A stretch of DNA of 64,000 nucleotides. Source: Channallabes apus. Lineage: Eukaryota; Chordata; Actinopteri; Siluriformes; Clariidae. Shown here piece after piece: positions 23,651-34,757 of the stretch. A program made the position numbers and the translations under genes. The DNA lies in NCBI GenBank assembly GCA_030522415.1, contig CM060107.1:50299807-50363806 (forward strand). Reading direction: 5' to 3'. Numbering within the stretch: position 1 is the stretch's first letter; every line of letters starts with the position of its first letter. A model generated the notes under the pieces. That model was not told the DNA's origin, ran no database searches, and saw only the letters and a list, made by a program, of their open reading frames with translations.

Positions 23651-25015
23651 TGATGTAATCTCAGACATGGGGTGATCTTAACTGTGATGTAACAGGTATT
23701 GGGTACATACGCAACATGTCAAATTAAATAATCAAGAGAGACACACAGTGATATGAATAATAAGTTTAATAAAGAAATAGACGCAATATAGTATGTGTAT
23801 CTACATAGTGAATATTATACAATACAAAGTATTAGGCCCAACATAAAAAAGTATAAAAAAAACACATGGGGCCTGGGTAAGCATCAGTAGCAAAATAAAA
23901 TGCATAAGAGGTCAATTAGCAAAACTTCCTGTGAGGAAGGACAACACCAATTTAAAAATCAGTGAAAGGAATTAGAAACAGAAATGCCGCGATTTGGATT
24001 TGGCACAGGTGCGGAAGGAAAATCTGTTTGGATACAAACAGACACTTTAACATCTGTCTGGGTGCCAACAGCTGCCAACGGAGCTGGGGTTGTAGACTCT
24101 GGTCGTACGGGCCTAATAGAAAATGGATAAGGGCTATCCGCACGCGGCCTCTTCGAAGGACCAGGTTTGGGGTTAACATTCTTGGAAAAAGTGAGCCCTG
24201 TCTCCTCCAGAAACTGCAGTAACGATGCAGATGGTTCGGGCTCATCCTCAGTAAAACTCACCAAGGCCCGGTCCATGACAGGTTCAGTAGGAGTGTAGTC
24301 ATTAGGACTGTGAGCCGGACTGTTCTGGCTGTCCGAGTCGTCCAAAGCGACGTGGTGATCATTCGTGCAAATGTGATTAGCTATAAGAATAAAAATAGAA
24401 GAATAAAAAATACATAAATACAATAAAATTCACAACCTTAGACAAATAATTTAATAATATGTAGAAGATGCTTACCCATGGCCTGTCTCTTGAAAACTGT
24501 AGAGTAAAGCGGAAGCACCAAGAATTTATAGCCGACGTAAGCGCCACCCCAATATTTTTTAAGTTGAACAAAAAAAGTGAAAAGATAATGGAAAATAATT
24601 TGTAAGGAAAATAAGTTATATTGGAAGGAAAAATTGGTAAGAGATGGAGTCAGATGACGAGGTATATGACGTAAAACGCAAATATAATTCTAATTTGCTC
24701 ACTTGAATTAAATATAATTCAAATGAGCAAATGAGAGGGCCAGATGAGTATCCCGCCCCCTGAAAACAGTATGAAAGAAGGCACCTATGTCACAGTAGAT
24801 CAGTCTGTTCTTGGAGATGCTCTGATTCACATCTTAGGCATTTTCAAGACTGGCTCACTTTGTTTTATTGTTGCAATAAAACTTTATCCTTACTTCATCT
24901 AGATCTGCACGGAGTCCGGAGTCTTTCTTTAATTTCTTTTAATAAAGTTACAGTATTTGGTTAATGTTTTAAATTAGGGCAACTTCGGTGGGGGGAGAAT
25001 AAAAAATCTACCACA
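23651..25015 (+). mobile_element. Solo LTR of the ERV family, 5'-truncated
   Basis: Homologous to the 3' LTR at 35,459-37,127 but in the opposite orientation. LTR sense is plus here, ending GGAGAATAAAAAATCTACCACA at 25,015. The first ~240 bp of U3 are missing where it abuts the ABHD copy D intron. It keeps the R/U5 region with AATAAA (24,881 and 24,945) and the antisense gene. The sense TATA is degenerate (TATGAAAG at 24,770). Its independent position confirms that U3, antisense gene and R/U5 belong to one LTR unit. Confidence 0.8.
23959..24479 (-). CDS. LTR antisense gene, copy 2 (two exons, 141 aa)
   Basis: Antisense to LTR sense. A TATAAATT box (24,530-24,523) precedes the start ATG 24,479-24,477. 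The coding part of exon 1 is only ATGG (24,479-24,476), followed directly by donor GTAAGC. The acceptor TTATAG is at 24,382-24,381 and exon 2 runs 24,380-23,959. The product starts MANHICTNDHHVALDDSDS, is acidic near the N-terminus (EDEPEPS), and has a KRPR basic patch and a GTQTD motif. The frame is intact despite point differences from the copy at 36 kb; the second motif has drifted to CIQTD. ATTAAA lies downstream on the same strand. I know of no matching family. Function unknown. Confidence 0.6.
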
Positions 25016-25199
25016 CCAGGCATGTCTGTGAGGGGGAAAAATACTTTCTAATTATATGGCAAATATACATTAGAGTTTTTACTTATCTCTGTAAAATCAA
25101 AGTCCCCTGCGGTTGCAAGGCTCAGGGAATACTGGAATTGTAAACATTACAAATACATTTGTTCTGGATCAAAATCTAGTAAGAAAACATCAGCATCAT

Positions 25200-26035
25200 A
25201 TCGTTGACACAGCATTCTTTCCAAGGCCCAGGAGAAATGATCTGTGCAATATTTCTGTGATGAGACAAAAATTACTTAAAAAAAAAAAAAAGACAAAAAC
25301 TACACATGGTAAGGAACAACCAGTCCTTTTACAAATGTGGTAAAGAACATCCACAATCTTAAAAAACGTGGTTATATAAGACCACAACCACAGTCCACTA
25401 TAAAACCTGTAGATTTGCACATATTCTTCCTGACTGAATAATTCACCATGCAGAGGATCAAGGAAATAAATGTCATGCTTTCCCAGATTCGTAATCTGTT
25501 GAATATGTGACAATACATTCAGCAGACAAGATGACAGCAGTTTATAAATCAAAAAGTTGATGAGAATAAATTTTTAGCATTTTATGAATAATATTCGATT
25601 CTTCCTTTAATGCAAAACACTTGCTCTGAGTGGATACGCTTAAATCTGAACTAAGGATGCATTCTTGTAATATCACACATGCACAGTTCAATAAATTGAC
25701 AGCAAGAATAATTGTTTACATAAAGCACAAATTCAGGCAGAAGCAGACATAAATAAATCACAAGTTAAACGGGTTAAATATTAAGAATTACTTACACAAA
25801 CCATCCAATGTCCTGGTACCCATGTTGGGAAGATAAACCAGTCAATGTTTGTATCCAGCTTTAAAACAAATATTGGTCATGAAAAAAACTCAGAAAAGGT
25901 GTCAGGATTTAAAATGAAAAAAAAAAAAAAAAAAAAAGTGACTAATACATACTGGCAAGTGCAAAAGTTGCTCTTCAAGCGTCCTATTTGGCCATGTAGC
26001 AACTTGATATGAATTGGCACAAAAACGTTCACATT
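25200..26035 (-). pseudogene. Ulp1-like (C48) cysteine peptidase exons
   Basis: Minus-strand exon-like blocks with splice borders: 26,035-25,953 (RFCANSYQVATWPNRTLEEQ), 25,858-25,796 (DWFIFPTWVPGHWMVC) and 25,495-25,407 (HDIYFLDPLHGEL). The HW and FLDPL patterns match the catalytic His and Asp regions of Ulp1/SENP-type deSUMOylating peptidases. The Cys-box exon was not found, so it is either broken or in a part I could not read. It lies on the same strand as, and downstream of, the KDZ-type exons at 31.3-32.2 kb, with a LINE in between. It may be one transposon gene with KDZ and Ulp1 domains. Confidence 0.45.
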
Positions 26036-27274
26036 CTGTATAAAAAAAGAACATACTTTAAGCTATCCCTTTAAGCAGCTTAAGTAATCTGAGCACAAAA
26101 TACAGACTATCCCCGGTATTTTTGGTCTATGGTCTCTAGAACTTTAAGGCAACTGGTGAGAACCGGTGAATAAGGAGGAGGGGAAAAAAAGGAAACTCAA
26201 CATAAACATCACTGATCAATTCTATATTGAAATATTCAATTCAATTTTATTTGTATTACGCTTTTAACAATTGACATTGTCTCAAAACAGCTTTACACAA
26301 TCAAAAGAATTATTTAAGTTTGTATGGAATGTGAATGTGTATGAATCAAAATGGTCAGATAGTCCCTGGTGAGCAAGCTGCGGGCGACAGTGGCAAGGAA
26401 AAACTCCCTGAGATGGTAATAGGAAGAAACCTTGAGAGGAACCAGACTCAACAGGGAACCCATCCTCATCTGGGTGAAACAGATAGCATGAAATGATCTG
26501 CATTTATACAATGTGTTAGGTGGCAGGCAGTTCAGCTATAATAGTTGATGTTAACTGATGTTAAAATGGAGTCCAGGTAGTTATTGGAGACTCAGATAGA
26601 CTTGTAGAAAGTTCCAGTCCTGAAGTATCGAATTGTCAAGTCCTCAGAGAAACAGCTGACAACACCAGTCGAGGCCAGAACCATCTTCTAAGTAGATAGA
26701 ATCATCCCCAGACACCAGACGCATCCCAAAGAGACACACGGGGCATCCATGCGACGAGACCTCCAACCAGAAACGGGGCACCAGAATGGATCAGACAGGT
26801 CCGGAGGGCAGAGGGAGTCTGGATCACTGGCAGCTCAGGGATGACATGTGTAGCCCGACAGAGAGAGAGAGAGAGAAAGAGTGAAAGGGGGAGACAGGGG
26901 GAGAGAGGAAAGAGAAAGAGGGGGAGAAAGAGAAGAAGAGGAGAGATGGCAGTTAGGTATGGTCACAGTCACATAATGTCTAATGTGAATGTATATTTAC
27001 TGTAGAGTGCAAGCAGGGACTCCGGCAGGACTAACTATGACAGCATAACTAAAAGGGAGAGCCAGAAGGAAACACAAACATGAGGGCTCCCTGAGATGTA
27101 AAGCAAACAAACACCTCACCGTCAACAAACCTGAGTGATCAAATGAGACTGAGGAAGACAGCATCTAGACATACCAGTTCACCATAATACTCTACGTCCA
27201 TGAGTCCCCCAGATCTGCTCCTTTACCTTTTGGCAAATCTATTTATAAAAATGCTTGGCTAAATAAATAGGTTT

Positions 27275-28291
27275 TTAGCCTAGACTTGAGACTGTATCTG
27301 AGTCCCGAACACTATTTGGAAGACTATTCCATAATTTTGGGGCTTTGTAAGAAAAAGCTCTGCCCCCAGCTGTAGTTTTCATAATACGCGGTACTGACAA
27401 GCAGCCTGCATCCTTTGATCGAAGTAGGCGTGGCGGATTGTAAGAAATTAAATAATTTCTGTCATATTGAATTTTCACCTGCACAACACACAAGATGTTA
27501 TATCATTTCTATCTGTTATCGCCCAAATGAGGATGGGTTCCCTGTTGAGTCTGGTTCCTCTCAAGGTTTCTTCCTAATGCCATCTCAGGGAGTTTTTCCT
27601 TGCCACCGTCGCCGTCACCCTTGGCTTGCTCATCAGAGACATTTCATTCATTCGTCTCATTATTATCTGCACATTTTCCCCACACATCCACACTTCCAAT
27701 TATTTTCTTTTCTATAATTATTATTATTTGTTTTTATTTATTTATTTTCTATTATAATTTTATTTATTTATTTATTATTTTATATATAATTATTCTATAT
27801 ATATATAATTTTTTTTTTCTTTAATTTTTGTGAAGCTGCTTTGAGACAATGACCATTGTTAAAAGCGCTATATAAATAAAATTGAATTGAATTGAATTGA
27901 ACACTAGCAGTTCGCTCAGATACTGTGGCGCGAGACCATTTAATGCTTTATATGTCAAGAGTAGTATTTTAAAATCAATGCGAAATTTCACAGGGAGCCA
28001 ATGTAGTGAAGATAGGATAGGGGTGATGTGCTCATATCTTCTGGTTCTAGTGAGGACTCTCGCTGCTGCATTCTGGACTAGCTGAAGCTTGTTCATGCAT
28101 CTAACTGAACAACCAGACAGTAAGGCGTTACAGTAGTCCAACCTAGAAGTGATAAAAGCATGAACTAGTTTTTCTGCATTGTTTAGCGACAATATATTTC
28201 TTATCTTGACAATATTTCTGAGGTGAAAGAATGCTATCCTGGTGATATTATCTACATGAGTTTCAAATGAAAGGCTGGAATCTATAATCAC
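27275..28291 (-). pseudogene. LINE ORF2 C-terminal region, split
   Basis: Frame 28,291-27,905 holds the RT thumb and C-terminal domain (LDYCNALLSG, RVLTRTRRYEHITPIL, LNGLAPQYLSELL). It is broken by the plus-strand LINE tail and resumes at 27,493-27,275 with LRSKDAGCLSVPR and GGRAFSYKAPKLWNSLP, the common C-terminus of fish L2-like ORF2. Confidence 0.75.
27430..27905 (+). mobile_element. 5'-truncated LINE 3' tail, inserted in the minus LINE
   Basis: Carries the L2-type 3' UTR (GAGGATGGGTTCCCTGTTGA...CTCAAGGTTTCTTCC) and ends in GCGCTATATAAATAAA with an ATTGA repeat tail (27,884-27,902). Orientation is opposite to the host LINE. It interrupts the ORF2 C-terminus, so it is younger. Confidence 0.75.
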
Positions 28292-30480
28292 GCCGAGGTC
28301 TTTTACTGTTGCACGTGATGAAACAGAAAGGCCATACGGTGTGATCTAAGATTTTACTCCTAGCTGTATGCGGTCCTATGACTAGAACTTCTGTCTTATC
28401 CGGATTAAGCAGAAGGAAATTAATTAGCATCCAATTTCTTATGTCCAGCACACATTGCTCAACTTTAGTAAGATGGTTTTTCTCATCAGGTTTTGTTGAG
28501 ACGTATAGCTGTGTGTCGTCAGCATAACAATGAAAACTAATACCATGCTTACGGATTATGTTGCCCAGAGGAAGCATGTAAAGGGAAAAAAGCAGTGGGC
28601 CTAAAACTGAACGCCAAACTCCACTAGAGAACATGCAGAATAATCACCATTTAAGTCTACATACTGATAACGATCGGTCAAATAGGATCTGAGCCAGGAG
28701 AGGGCTGTACCCTTAATTCCTACTACATTTTCTAATCTGTGAAGAAGAATAGCATGATCAATGGTATCAAAAGCTGCACTGAGGTCGAGTAATACAAGCA
28801 TAGTTACACAACCCTGATCAGAGGCCAATAGGAGGTCATTTACTACTTTAACAAGTGCTGTTTCTGTGCTGTGATGAGGCCTAAATCCTGACTGATACAG
28901 TTCATGTATGCCATTTCTATGTAGATATGAGCATAGCTGCTCCGCTACTATCTTTTCCAGAATCTTAGAGATAAAGGGGAGGTTTGATATTGGTCTGTAA
29001 TTGGACAGCTGACAGGGGTCGAGGTCAGGTTTCTTAATTATTGGTTTGATAACTGCTAATTTAAAAGATTTTGGAACATAACCAATGCTGAGTGAGGAAT
29101 TAATTATTCTCAAAAGCGGTTCTGATATTACTGATACTATCTGTTTAAGAAAATGTGTCGATATAGGAACTAATATACAGGTTGATGAATTTTAAGAAGA
29201 GATGAGTGAAATTAGTTCATTCTCTTCAAGGGGAGTAAAGTATTCTAGGTTCCGATCTGACAGGGCTAGGTTAACATCTGCATCAATTACATTGTTCGGT
29301 TACAAAGCCTCAATTTCATGCCTGATATTTACAATTTTATTATTAAGAAAGTTCATAAAGTCCTCACTATTGCATGATGTTGTTGTGGAGATTTCTGTAG
29401 TGGTCTTATTTCTGGTTAATTTGGCTACGGTATTAAATAAAAATTTAGGATTATTTTTATTTTCTTCTATAAGAGTGGAGAGATACGTTGATCTAGCTAC
29501 ACTAAGAGCTTTCCTATAGTTCAGGATGCTCTCTTTCCATGCTAATTGAAATACTAACAATTTAGTTTGACGCCATTTACGTTCTAATTGCCGAGCGGTC
29601 TGTTTTAAAGTGCACGTGTGATCGTTATACCAGGGAGCGAGTTTCTTATCTCTAATAAGTTTTCTTTTAGCTGGAGCTACATTATCTAAGGTACAACGAA
29701 ATGTCGACTCTAAATATTCAGTCGCCTGATCGAGTTCTGTGGGGTCAGACGGTGATCCAATTGAAGTTGGTAACTCTGGGAGATTACTGATAAAACTCTG
29801 TGTGGTAGTTGATGTGAAAGTACGTTTAATACAGTAGCACGGTGCTGTGCGTACATTATCACTGTGACACACTTGAATGGAGACAAGATAGTGATCTGAG
29901 ATAATTTCAGACAGTGGAATTGTGAATACATTTCTTATACTTAATTCGAGAAATATTATTAAGTCTAAAGTGTGACATGTGTAGAATAAGTTTGTTTAGA
30001 TTTTATGTGATTTACTTATACTTTAAATACTCTTAAGAAATAGAAGGTATCCCAGTTGGAAATAATCAGGGGTATGCGTGCGAAGCTAGACATGTCTGGA
30101 AAATATGCTTGCACAAGGAATTTGATATATACATTGAGTCCCCAAGAACGGATAGGCCTAACAAGGTCCAGATGTTTGGAATGACATCATTGCCTATAGA
30201 ATGTATCCCTTTGTCTGGGATGCCTATATAATGGGGGGAATGCTAGCGATCGGGGTGACTCTGGCAGCCTCGCCCGGCCGGTATTGCATGATAAATAAAG
30301 GCCGTTATCTTCTGAAACCAAAGCCTGAGTCTTCAATTAATTTCCACGACACCTGCTTTATGAGTGGGTCCTACTACACACTGATTTACGCCTACGGAGT
30401 CCACTATGGACATAAATGCTGTTCTCAGAGGGTCTTCTGGATTCTCAAAATGAATGTTAAAATCTCCAGCAATTAACACT
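28263..30480 (-). pseudogene. LINE ORF2: endonuclease and reverse transcriptase
   Basis: The endonuclease part has GDFNIHFENPEDPL (upstream of the solo LTR) and the SDHYLVS motif after it. The linker/RT N-terminal frame is 29,872-29,300. The RT frame 29,113-28,601 has LSNYRPISNLPFISKILEK and LLDLSAAFDTIDH. After a frameshift near 28,620, 28,634-28,263 carries the YADDTQLY catalytic box. The domain order and motifs fit the CR1/L2 group. It is non-functional because of the two insertions and frameshifts. Confidence 0.8.
29978..30380 (+). mobile_element. Solo LTR, ~403 bp
   Basis: Ends TGTGTAG and CTACACA form a perfect short inverted repeat. A TATA box (CCTATATAATGG at ~30,222) and AATAAA (30,291) lie in the expected order. 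It splits the LINE endonuclease. No clear target duplication was visible at the ends. The ORF 30,201-30,476 crosses the LTR border and is not a gene. Confidence 0.7.
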
Positions 30481-30674
30481 TTGTCTACAGAAACGACTAG
30501 GTCTTTATGTTAATTAGATTATTGAAACAGACTTTCTGAGTCTTTCTACATTTTTGCTTAGCTCGGGGGAACAGACACAGTCTCAATAAGGTGAACCCTG
30601 AGTGACGACTCTATGCAGCTAGCAGACGGTTGGTTTAGCCTGTCTGTCTGCTCTCTGGCCTGGGCTCTGGATTG

Positions 30675-31030
30675 TCACAGATTAACTAGACCTCTACTGA
30701 GACTATGAGCTATACTACAGGAAATGAGAGCAGCACCTTCCCGAGTGGGATGGACACCGTCCCGCCCTAACAGGCCAGCTTTGCCCTCAAAGGTCTTCCA
30801 ATTGTCTATGTATCCCACATTATTTTCGGAGCACCACCTGGACATCCAGCGGTTCAGCGACCATAACCTGCTGTAAGCTATGTCGCCACGTCTCATTGGG
30901 ATGGGACCAGAGCATATTACTTATATGTGTCTTAGCTGTTTACCGTTCCCTCTATGTCTTTTTCCAGGCCTAGAGAGCACAGGTCTGATCGTGTTAGTGT
31001 TATGTTGTATACAGGTGTGAGTTGCTCATC
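30675..31030 (-). pseudogene. LINE ORF1 fragment with SGNH/GDSL esterase-like block
   Basis: The frame ending at 30,675 contains YSRLWSLNRW and GRDGVHPTREG, matching the DxxH-containing block V of SGNH hydrolases. Esterase domains of this kind are known in ORF1 of CR1/L2-clade LINEs of fish. Block I (GDSL) is not preserved in the readable part. Upstream sequence to ~31,030 continues in other frames. Confidence 0.6.
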
Positions 31031-31339
31031 TGGAAACTCTGACATCCAAAGCATTGTTAAGCTAGGATTCAGACCCAAAAATAAAAAAACTTGCATGGAT
31101 CAACTGTATTTTGCAAAATAAAATTCCGGAATGTACTTTATCAACTGCTGTTGCCACCGATTTGGCATGTATCCCCAATATGTTCTGCTTGCCTTTACCA
31201 GATTTCAGGCTTGTTACCACAGGACCTGAACACCACCCAGGGTCACATTACGACTTGACTGCAGTACATAAGTAAAAAAGATGAACAAGTTTTAAATATT
31301 AAGCAAAGCACATAAACTTTATTGATTTAAAAAACAATC

Positions 31340-32191
31340 TCAACCTGCATGTGTTTTTTGCACATCTAGGGTTTCATTCAAACATTGGGTTGTCTTTGAA
31401 TAATCTGCTGCCACATTTAGTTCTGTTCCTTCTGTGCATATTATAAAGATATAGTTAGTACAATAAAGTGTAAAATTATAATGAAGTGACCTTTCAAAAT
31501 TCACATTCAGCACATCAATAGAATATTTAAACATTAGCCAGTGTGATTTTTCCATTGCAATCTAACTGAAAATTACGATTGCCACTGAACAGTTGTTTGA
31601 GGTGCTCCTTCTTTCTGTTCTTCCCAAGGTTCCGATGATGAAGTATATTTCGAGCAAGAAATATGTGTGCAGATGGTCTTAAATGATTTAAAAAGTAACT
31701 ATTTCTCTTTACTTCTGAAAACAGCTGCTCTGCACACTGACTTAATTTTTCCAGCCAGCTCTGATCCGACACCAATAGTACGCAGCACATTTCTCTGATC
31801 TTTACTATTGTTTTGGTGGAAAACATCACGCAGTAGTTCTCAGAGGAACCAGTGATTTGGTGGCAGTCAGGATCCACAAGCATCTTCTTGTGAGCAAGCC
31901 AGGGAAGGTGAACTTCCTTATTTTGCTTTTTGTACATATTTTCAGGGGTAGGGTGTTGTACTCTGACCTCAAAGGGATAGAAAGGTGGGTAAAGTGGTTT
32001 TCGCCTATTTTTGTCCTTTCGGGACTCCATCCTCTCAGGTAGTCATAAATCGTTATATTTGGAAAATGTTTCCAAGACAAAAGATTAGCAAAGTCACAGG
32101 GACTCTCCACTCTCAGGTTGAACTTGACAGAATATACAATACCACACGGACACATAATTACTCCAACACCACCTAAAAGCACATAAAACAT
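31340..32191 (-). pseudogene. KDZ-type transposase fragment (CxC-associated family)
   Basis: Minus-strand frames 32,191-31,826 and 32,030-31,527 contain CPCGIVYSVKFNLRVESPCDF, then PTPENMYKKQNKEVHLPWL, GSSENYCVM, EQLFSEVKRNSYFLN and HIFLARNILHHRN. These resemble the central and C-terminal parts of KDZ-like transposase proteins that fish encode in many copies. The first frame is left near 32,040 for the second, consistent with an exon border or frameshift. Frame 31,555-31,340 may be a terminal exon. Upstream and catalytic parts are missing. Confidence 0.5.
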
Positions 32192-32749
32192 TTAAATGAA
32201 AACTTACAAGTTTTTTGAAAGACCAGTGAACCCATTCCAACAATACATATGAAAGGGGGGAAAAAAGCCCCCCGACCCCTTTACTTTTAATTTACGGAGG
32301 GAGAGATATTGATCCTTTCTCTATACATCAAATTTCTCTGAGAAAATTAATAATAATTTCCATGAATGAAGAGGAGGAAGAAGAAAAGGTGGAGCTGAAA
32401 GTAAGAAAAAGCTTTAGAGGTAAATGCTGTGAAATAATTCAAATTAACAGATTATCAACTGGACAGTGAGGCTGGATCAGCAGCCCACCACATCCCACAT
32501 CATAATACATTGGCTCATTAAAGTAGAGATTAATTTTTAAAACTATTAACTAGTACAAAAATATAACACAATACAAAAATTAAAAAAAAAAAAAAAGTAT
32601 CACTGAACATATTGGGTCATATTTGTAAAACAAAGAAGAAACAAAGGAAAGAACAATAAGACAAACAACATAAACACAATATTTTCAGTGTCCAGTAGCA
32701 CCAGTCTCACAGAGACCCAGGAGGCTTATAAACAGTTTGACAGCAAAAT

Positions 32750-32920
32750 GAGACATTTTGGTAGTATTGTGATTTAGTTTATTTATTTGTTTCAGGGGTA
32801 GGGTCTTGTACTCTGCCCTCAAAGGGATGGAAAGGTGGGTGAAGTGGATTTCGCTTATTTGTGTGCGCCACCAACCCTCTCGAGTAGTCATAAATCATTA
32901 TATTTGGAAAATGTTATTTC
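32750..32920 (-). repeat. Second copy of part of the KDZ-type exon
   Basis: About 130 bp (TTTCAGGGGTAGGGTCTTGT ... GTAGTCATAAATCATTATAT) repeat 31,935-32,065 with mismatches and the same orientation, including the stretch read as HFTHLSIPLRAEY on the minus strand. It is a local partial duplication or a second transposon copy. Confidence 0.65.
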
Positions 32921-33115
32921 AACAGATGCAAGACAATACTGCCAAAGTGTATAATTTAAAGCCTGTTGAAAATATTCTTTGCATTGTCTCTTATTGAGTC
33001 ACAAGAGTGTTAAAAAGCATTCATCATTCAAAGTTATTCATATCAGTGTAAAGTTAGTATGATTTTTGTCCACCTGTGGCAGTTTTATCCCTGTGGAACA
33101 ATCTGACTACATGTG

Positions 33116-33180
33116 CAGTGCCATGAAAAAGTATTTGCCCCTTCCTGATTTTTTTTTCTTTGCATATTTGTCACACGTGT
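33116..33180. mobile_element. Tc1-like TIR remnant
   Basis: CAGTGCCATGAAAAAGTATTTGCCCCTTCCTGATTT...TTTGCATATTTGTCACAC closely matches the left TIR of the Tc1 element at 47,654, but the rest of the element is gone. Confidence 0.7.
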
Positions 33181-33690
33181 ATGGGTGGAATTTCAGCAAA
33201 ACACTTTATGAGGAAAAGACAAATTGACCTTTTTGCAGGGGGTATCACCTTGATGCAGTGTAAGATGTAACACTCATCAGTGTAAGCTGCAAGTGCAGCA
33301 GTGTCAGTGATGATGAACCAGCGCCTGCTGATGATGACCAACACCTCATGATCTACCAGAGCCAAGTGAAAAGAATCACAATTAACCTGAACAGGTAAGC
33401 TGGAATAAAATCAGTAGCAGCATTAACTCGTGTTAGTAATTACTGTATTATGGTAGTCAATATTAATTAAAAATAATGTTTCTCAGCATTTTGTCCAAAT
33501 AAATATTGACTACCACAATAAATAAAATAAGTAACTAGTTACTAGTGAGCTACTTCTTCATTTTCTTCTCTCCTTCAATGATGGTACTTCTTTGACTGTA
33601 TAATTATTATTATTAGTAGTAGTTCTCCGAATGTATTTATTTGCGCATGTGTGCAAAAAGACTACAAAGATTTATGCGCCTTAAATATAC
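33181..33690. other. No confident gene
   Basis: A 64-codon minus-strand ORF (33,365-33,171) overlaps the Tc1 remnant and has no recognisable motif. The rest is AT-rich. Confidence 0.4.
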
Positions 33691-33693
33691 ACG

Positions 33694-33766
33694 GGTACTG
33701 TTGGCTCAGTGGTAGGTAATTCGCCTGCCATGCGGAAGGCCCGGGTTCGATTCCCAGCCAGTGCCC
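33694..33766 (+). tRNA. tRNA-Gly(GCC)-like sequence, probably the head of a SINE
   Basis: 73 nt with a perfect 7-bp acceptor stem (GGTACTG/CAGTGCC), A box TGGCTCAGTGG, anticodon loop CTGCCAT (GCC) on a 5-bp stem, and B box GGTTCGATTCC; one T-stem pair is mismatched. The following ~160 bp recur in inverted form next to a similar sequence at 59,045-59,110. I therefore favour a tRNA-Gly-derived repeat over a working tRNA gene. Confidence 0.55.
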
Positions 33767-33925
33767 AAAGTGCCGGTATGCGCTAAAATGCACCCCTACA
33801 TAATCGCTATCAAATATTATATTAGAAAATAAATTCATAGGTTTATTATTATCATCAAATATGATATTACTATTATAATGAACCCTAGGCACGTGACAGC
33901 CGTCAAGAGCATTAATAAAAAATCT
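33767..33925 (+). repeat. Body of the tRNA-Gly-headed repeat
   Basis: AAATTCATAGGTTTATTATTATCATC...CTAGGCACGTGACAGCCGTCAAGAGC is repeated on the opposite strand at 58,925-59,040, directly adjoining the other tRNA-Gly-like head. The order head-then-body is the same in both copies. Confidence 0.65.
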
Positions 33926-33989
33926 TGTATAATGTTTATTTTGTGGCACATTTATACAGGGAAAAAAAACATTAATTAGAACAAATAAA

Positions 33990-34660
33990 ATATAAGGGAC
34001 AAACAACTATAGATTTGAGAGTTCAAAGAAAGGTTAAAATACACGATTGAAATTAAGTATAAACCGTGAAAAAATGTAGCAAGATATACTTCAATTAAAA
34101 ATAATATCATAATAATCTAGAAGTATATTATTCTTCTTATTAAATGTAATTAATTTAAGAGAGTTTAAAATTGAGGTAATTTCTAGAAGGAAAAGATGGA
34201 AGTACAATTGTTCCTTTTTAATTCTCTGTTTATGTATAAAGTATTTTGCATGTAAAATAAAATAAACAACAACGAATTCAAGCGGTTTATTTTCCGTATT
34301 CTCATAATAAACGATTATATCTTTAATAGCAAAGGAGTGAGATAAATTAAGGTGGTTCAAGAGGTGGTCTTTTAAAAGAGTTAAGAATCTTTTTTGTCTT
34401 CTCACTCAACAAACAAATGAATCAGAGATTCATTTATCGTATAACAAAAAGAACATTTATCCTCTACCTCCAAGTATTTAGATAAAATTGAGTTCACAGG
34501 GTAAATTTTGTGGAGAATCTTAAAATGAACAGAGATGTTAGAGATGTAGTATTTATTAGGAAAAACCCAGGCTTTATGCCATTTAACATCTGAGAGGGAA
34601 ATTTTATTGGAGATCCTACATTCCAGATGTAAAAAGATGCTTTAAAATTCATCTAAAATT
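33990..34660 (-). pseudogene. L1/Tx1-like LINE ORF2 C-terminal fragment
   Basis: From ~34,660 downward the minus strand reads ISLSDVKWHKAWVFPNKYY, HFKILHKIYPVNSILSKYL and DKCSFC, then after a stop the frame 34,405-34,091 (YFILHAKYFIHKQRIKKEQL). This is the typical C-terminal region of fish L1/Tx1-group ORF2, with its Cys-rich segment. It is 5'-truncated and interrupted by a stop. Confidence 0.65.
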
Positions 34661-34757
34661 AATTCATCGGCTTGTATAAACCGACAGCCTTAACAAAAGG
34701 CAGTGTTTTGATCAAAAGGATGATAAACGCGTACGAAAAAATGCAGACATGGAGGAC

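Larger units (their letters stand above)
26225..31030 (-). mobile_element. CR1/L2-like LINE, nearly complete but decayed
   Basis: Reads on the minus strand as an ORF1 esterase-like segment (30,896-30,675), endonuclease parts (~30,480-30,395 and 29,975-29,880), linker, RT (29,113-28,263) and C-terminal region (28,291-27,275). A 3' UTR follows with a GA-rich stretch (26,860-26,950) and a short-repeat tail (complement of TTCAATTCAATTTTATTTG at ~26,230). Two younger insertions split it: a solo LTR at 29,978-30,380 and a plus-strand LINE tail at about 27,430-27,905. Several frameshifts are present. Confidence 0.8.

Noticed and set aside
33694..33766. Functional nuclear tRNA-Gly gene
   Set aside because: One T-stem mismatch, an unusual acceptor stem and a body shared with a second, decayed copy favour a tRNA-derived repeat, though function is not excluded.
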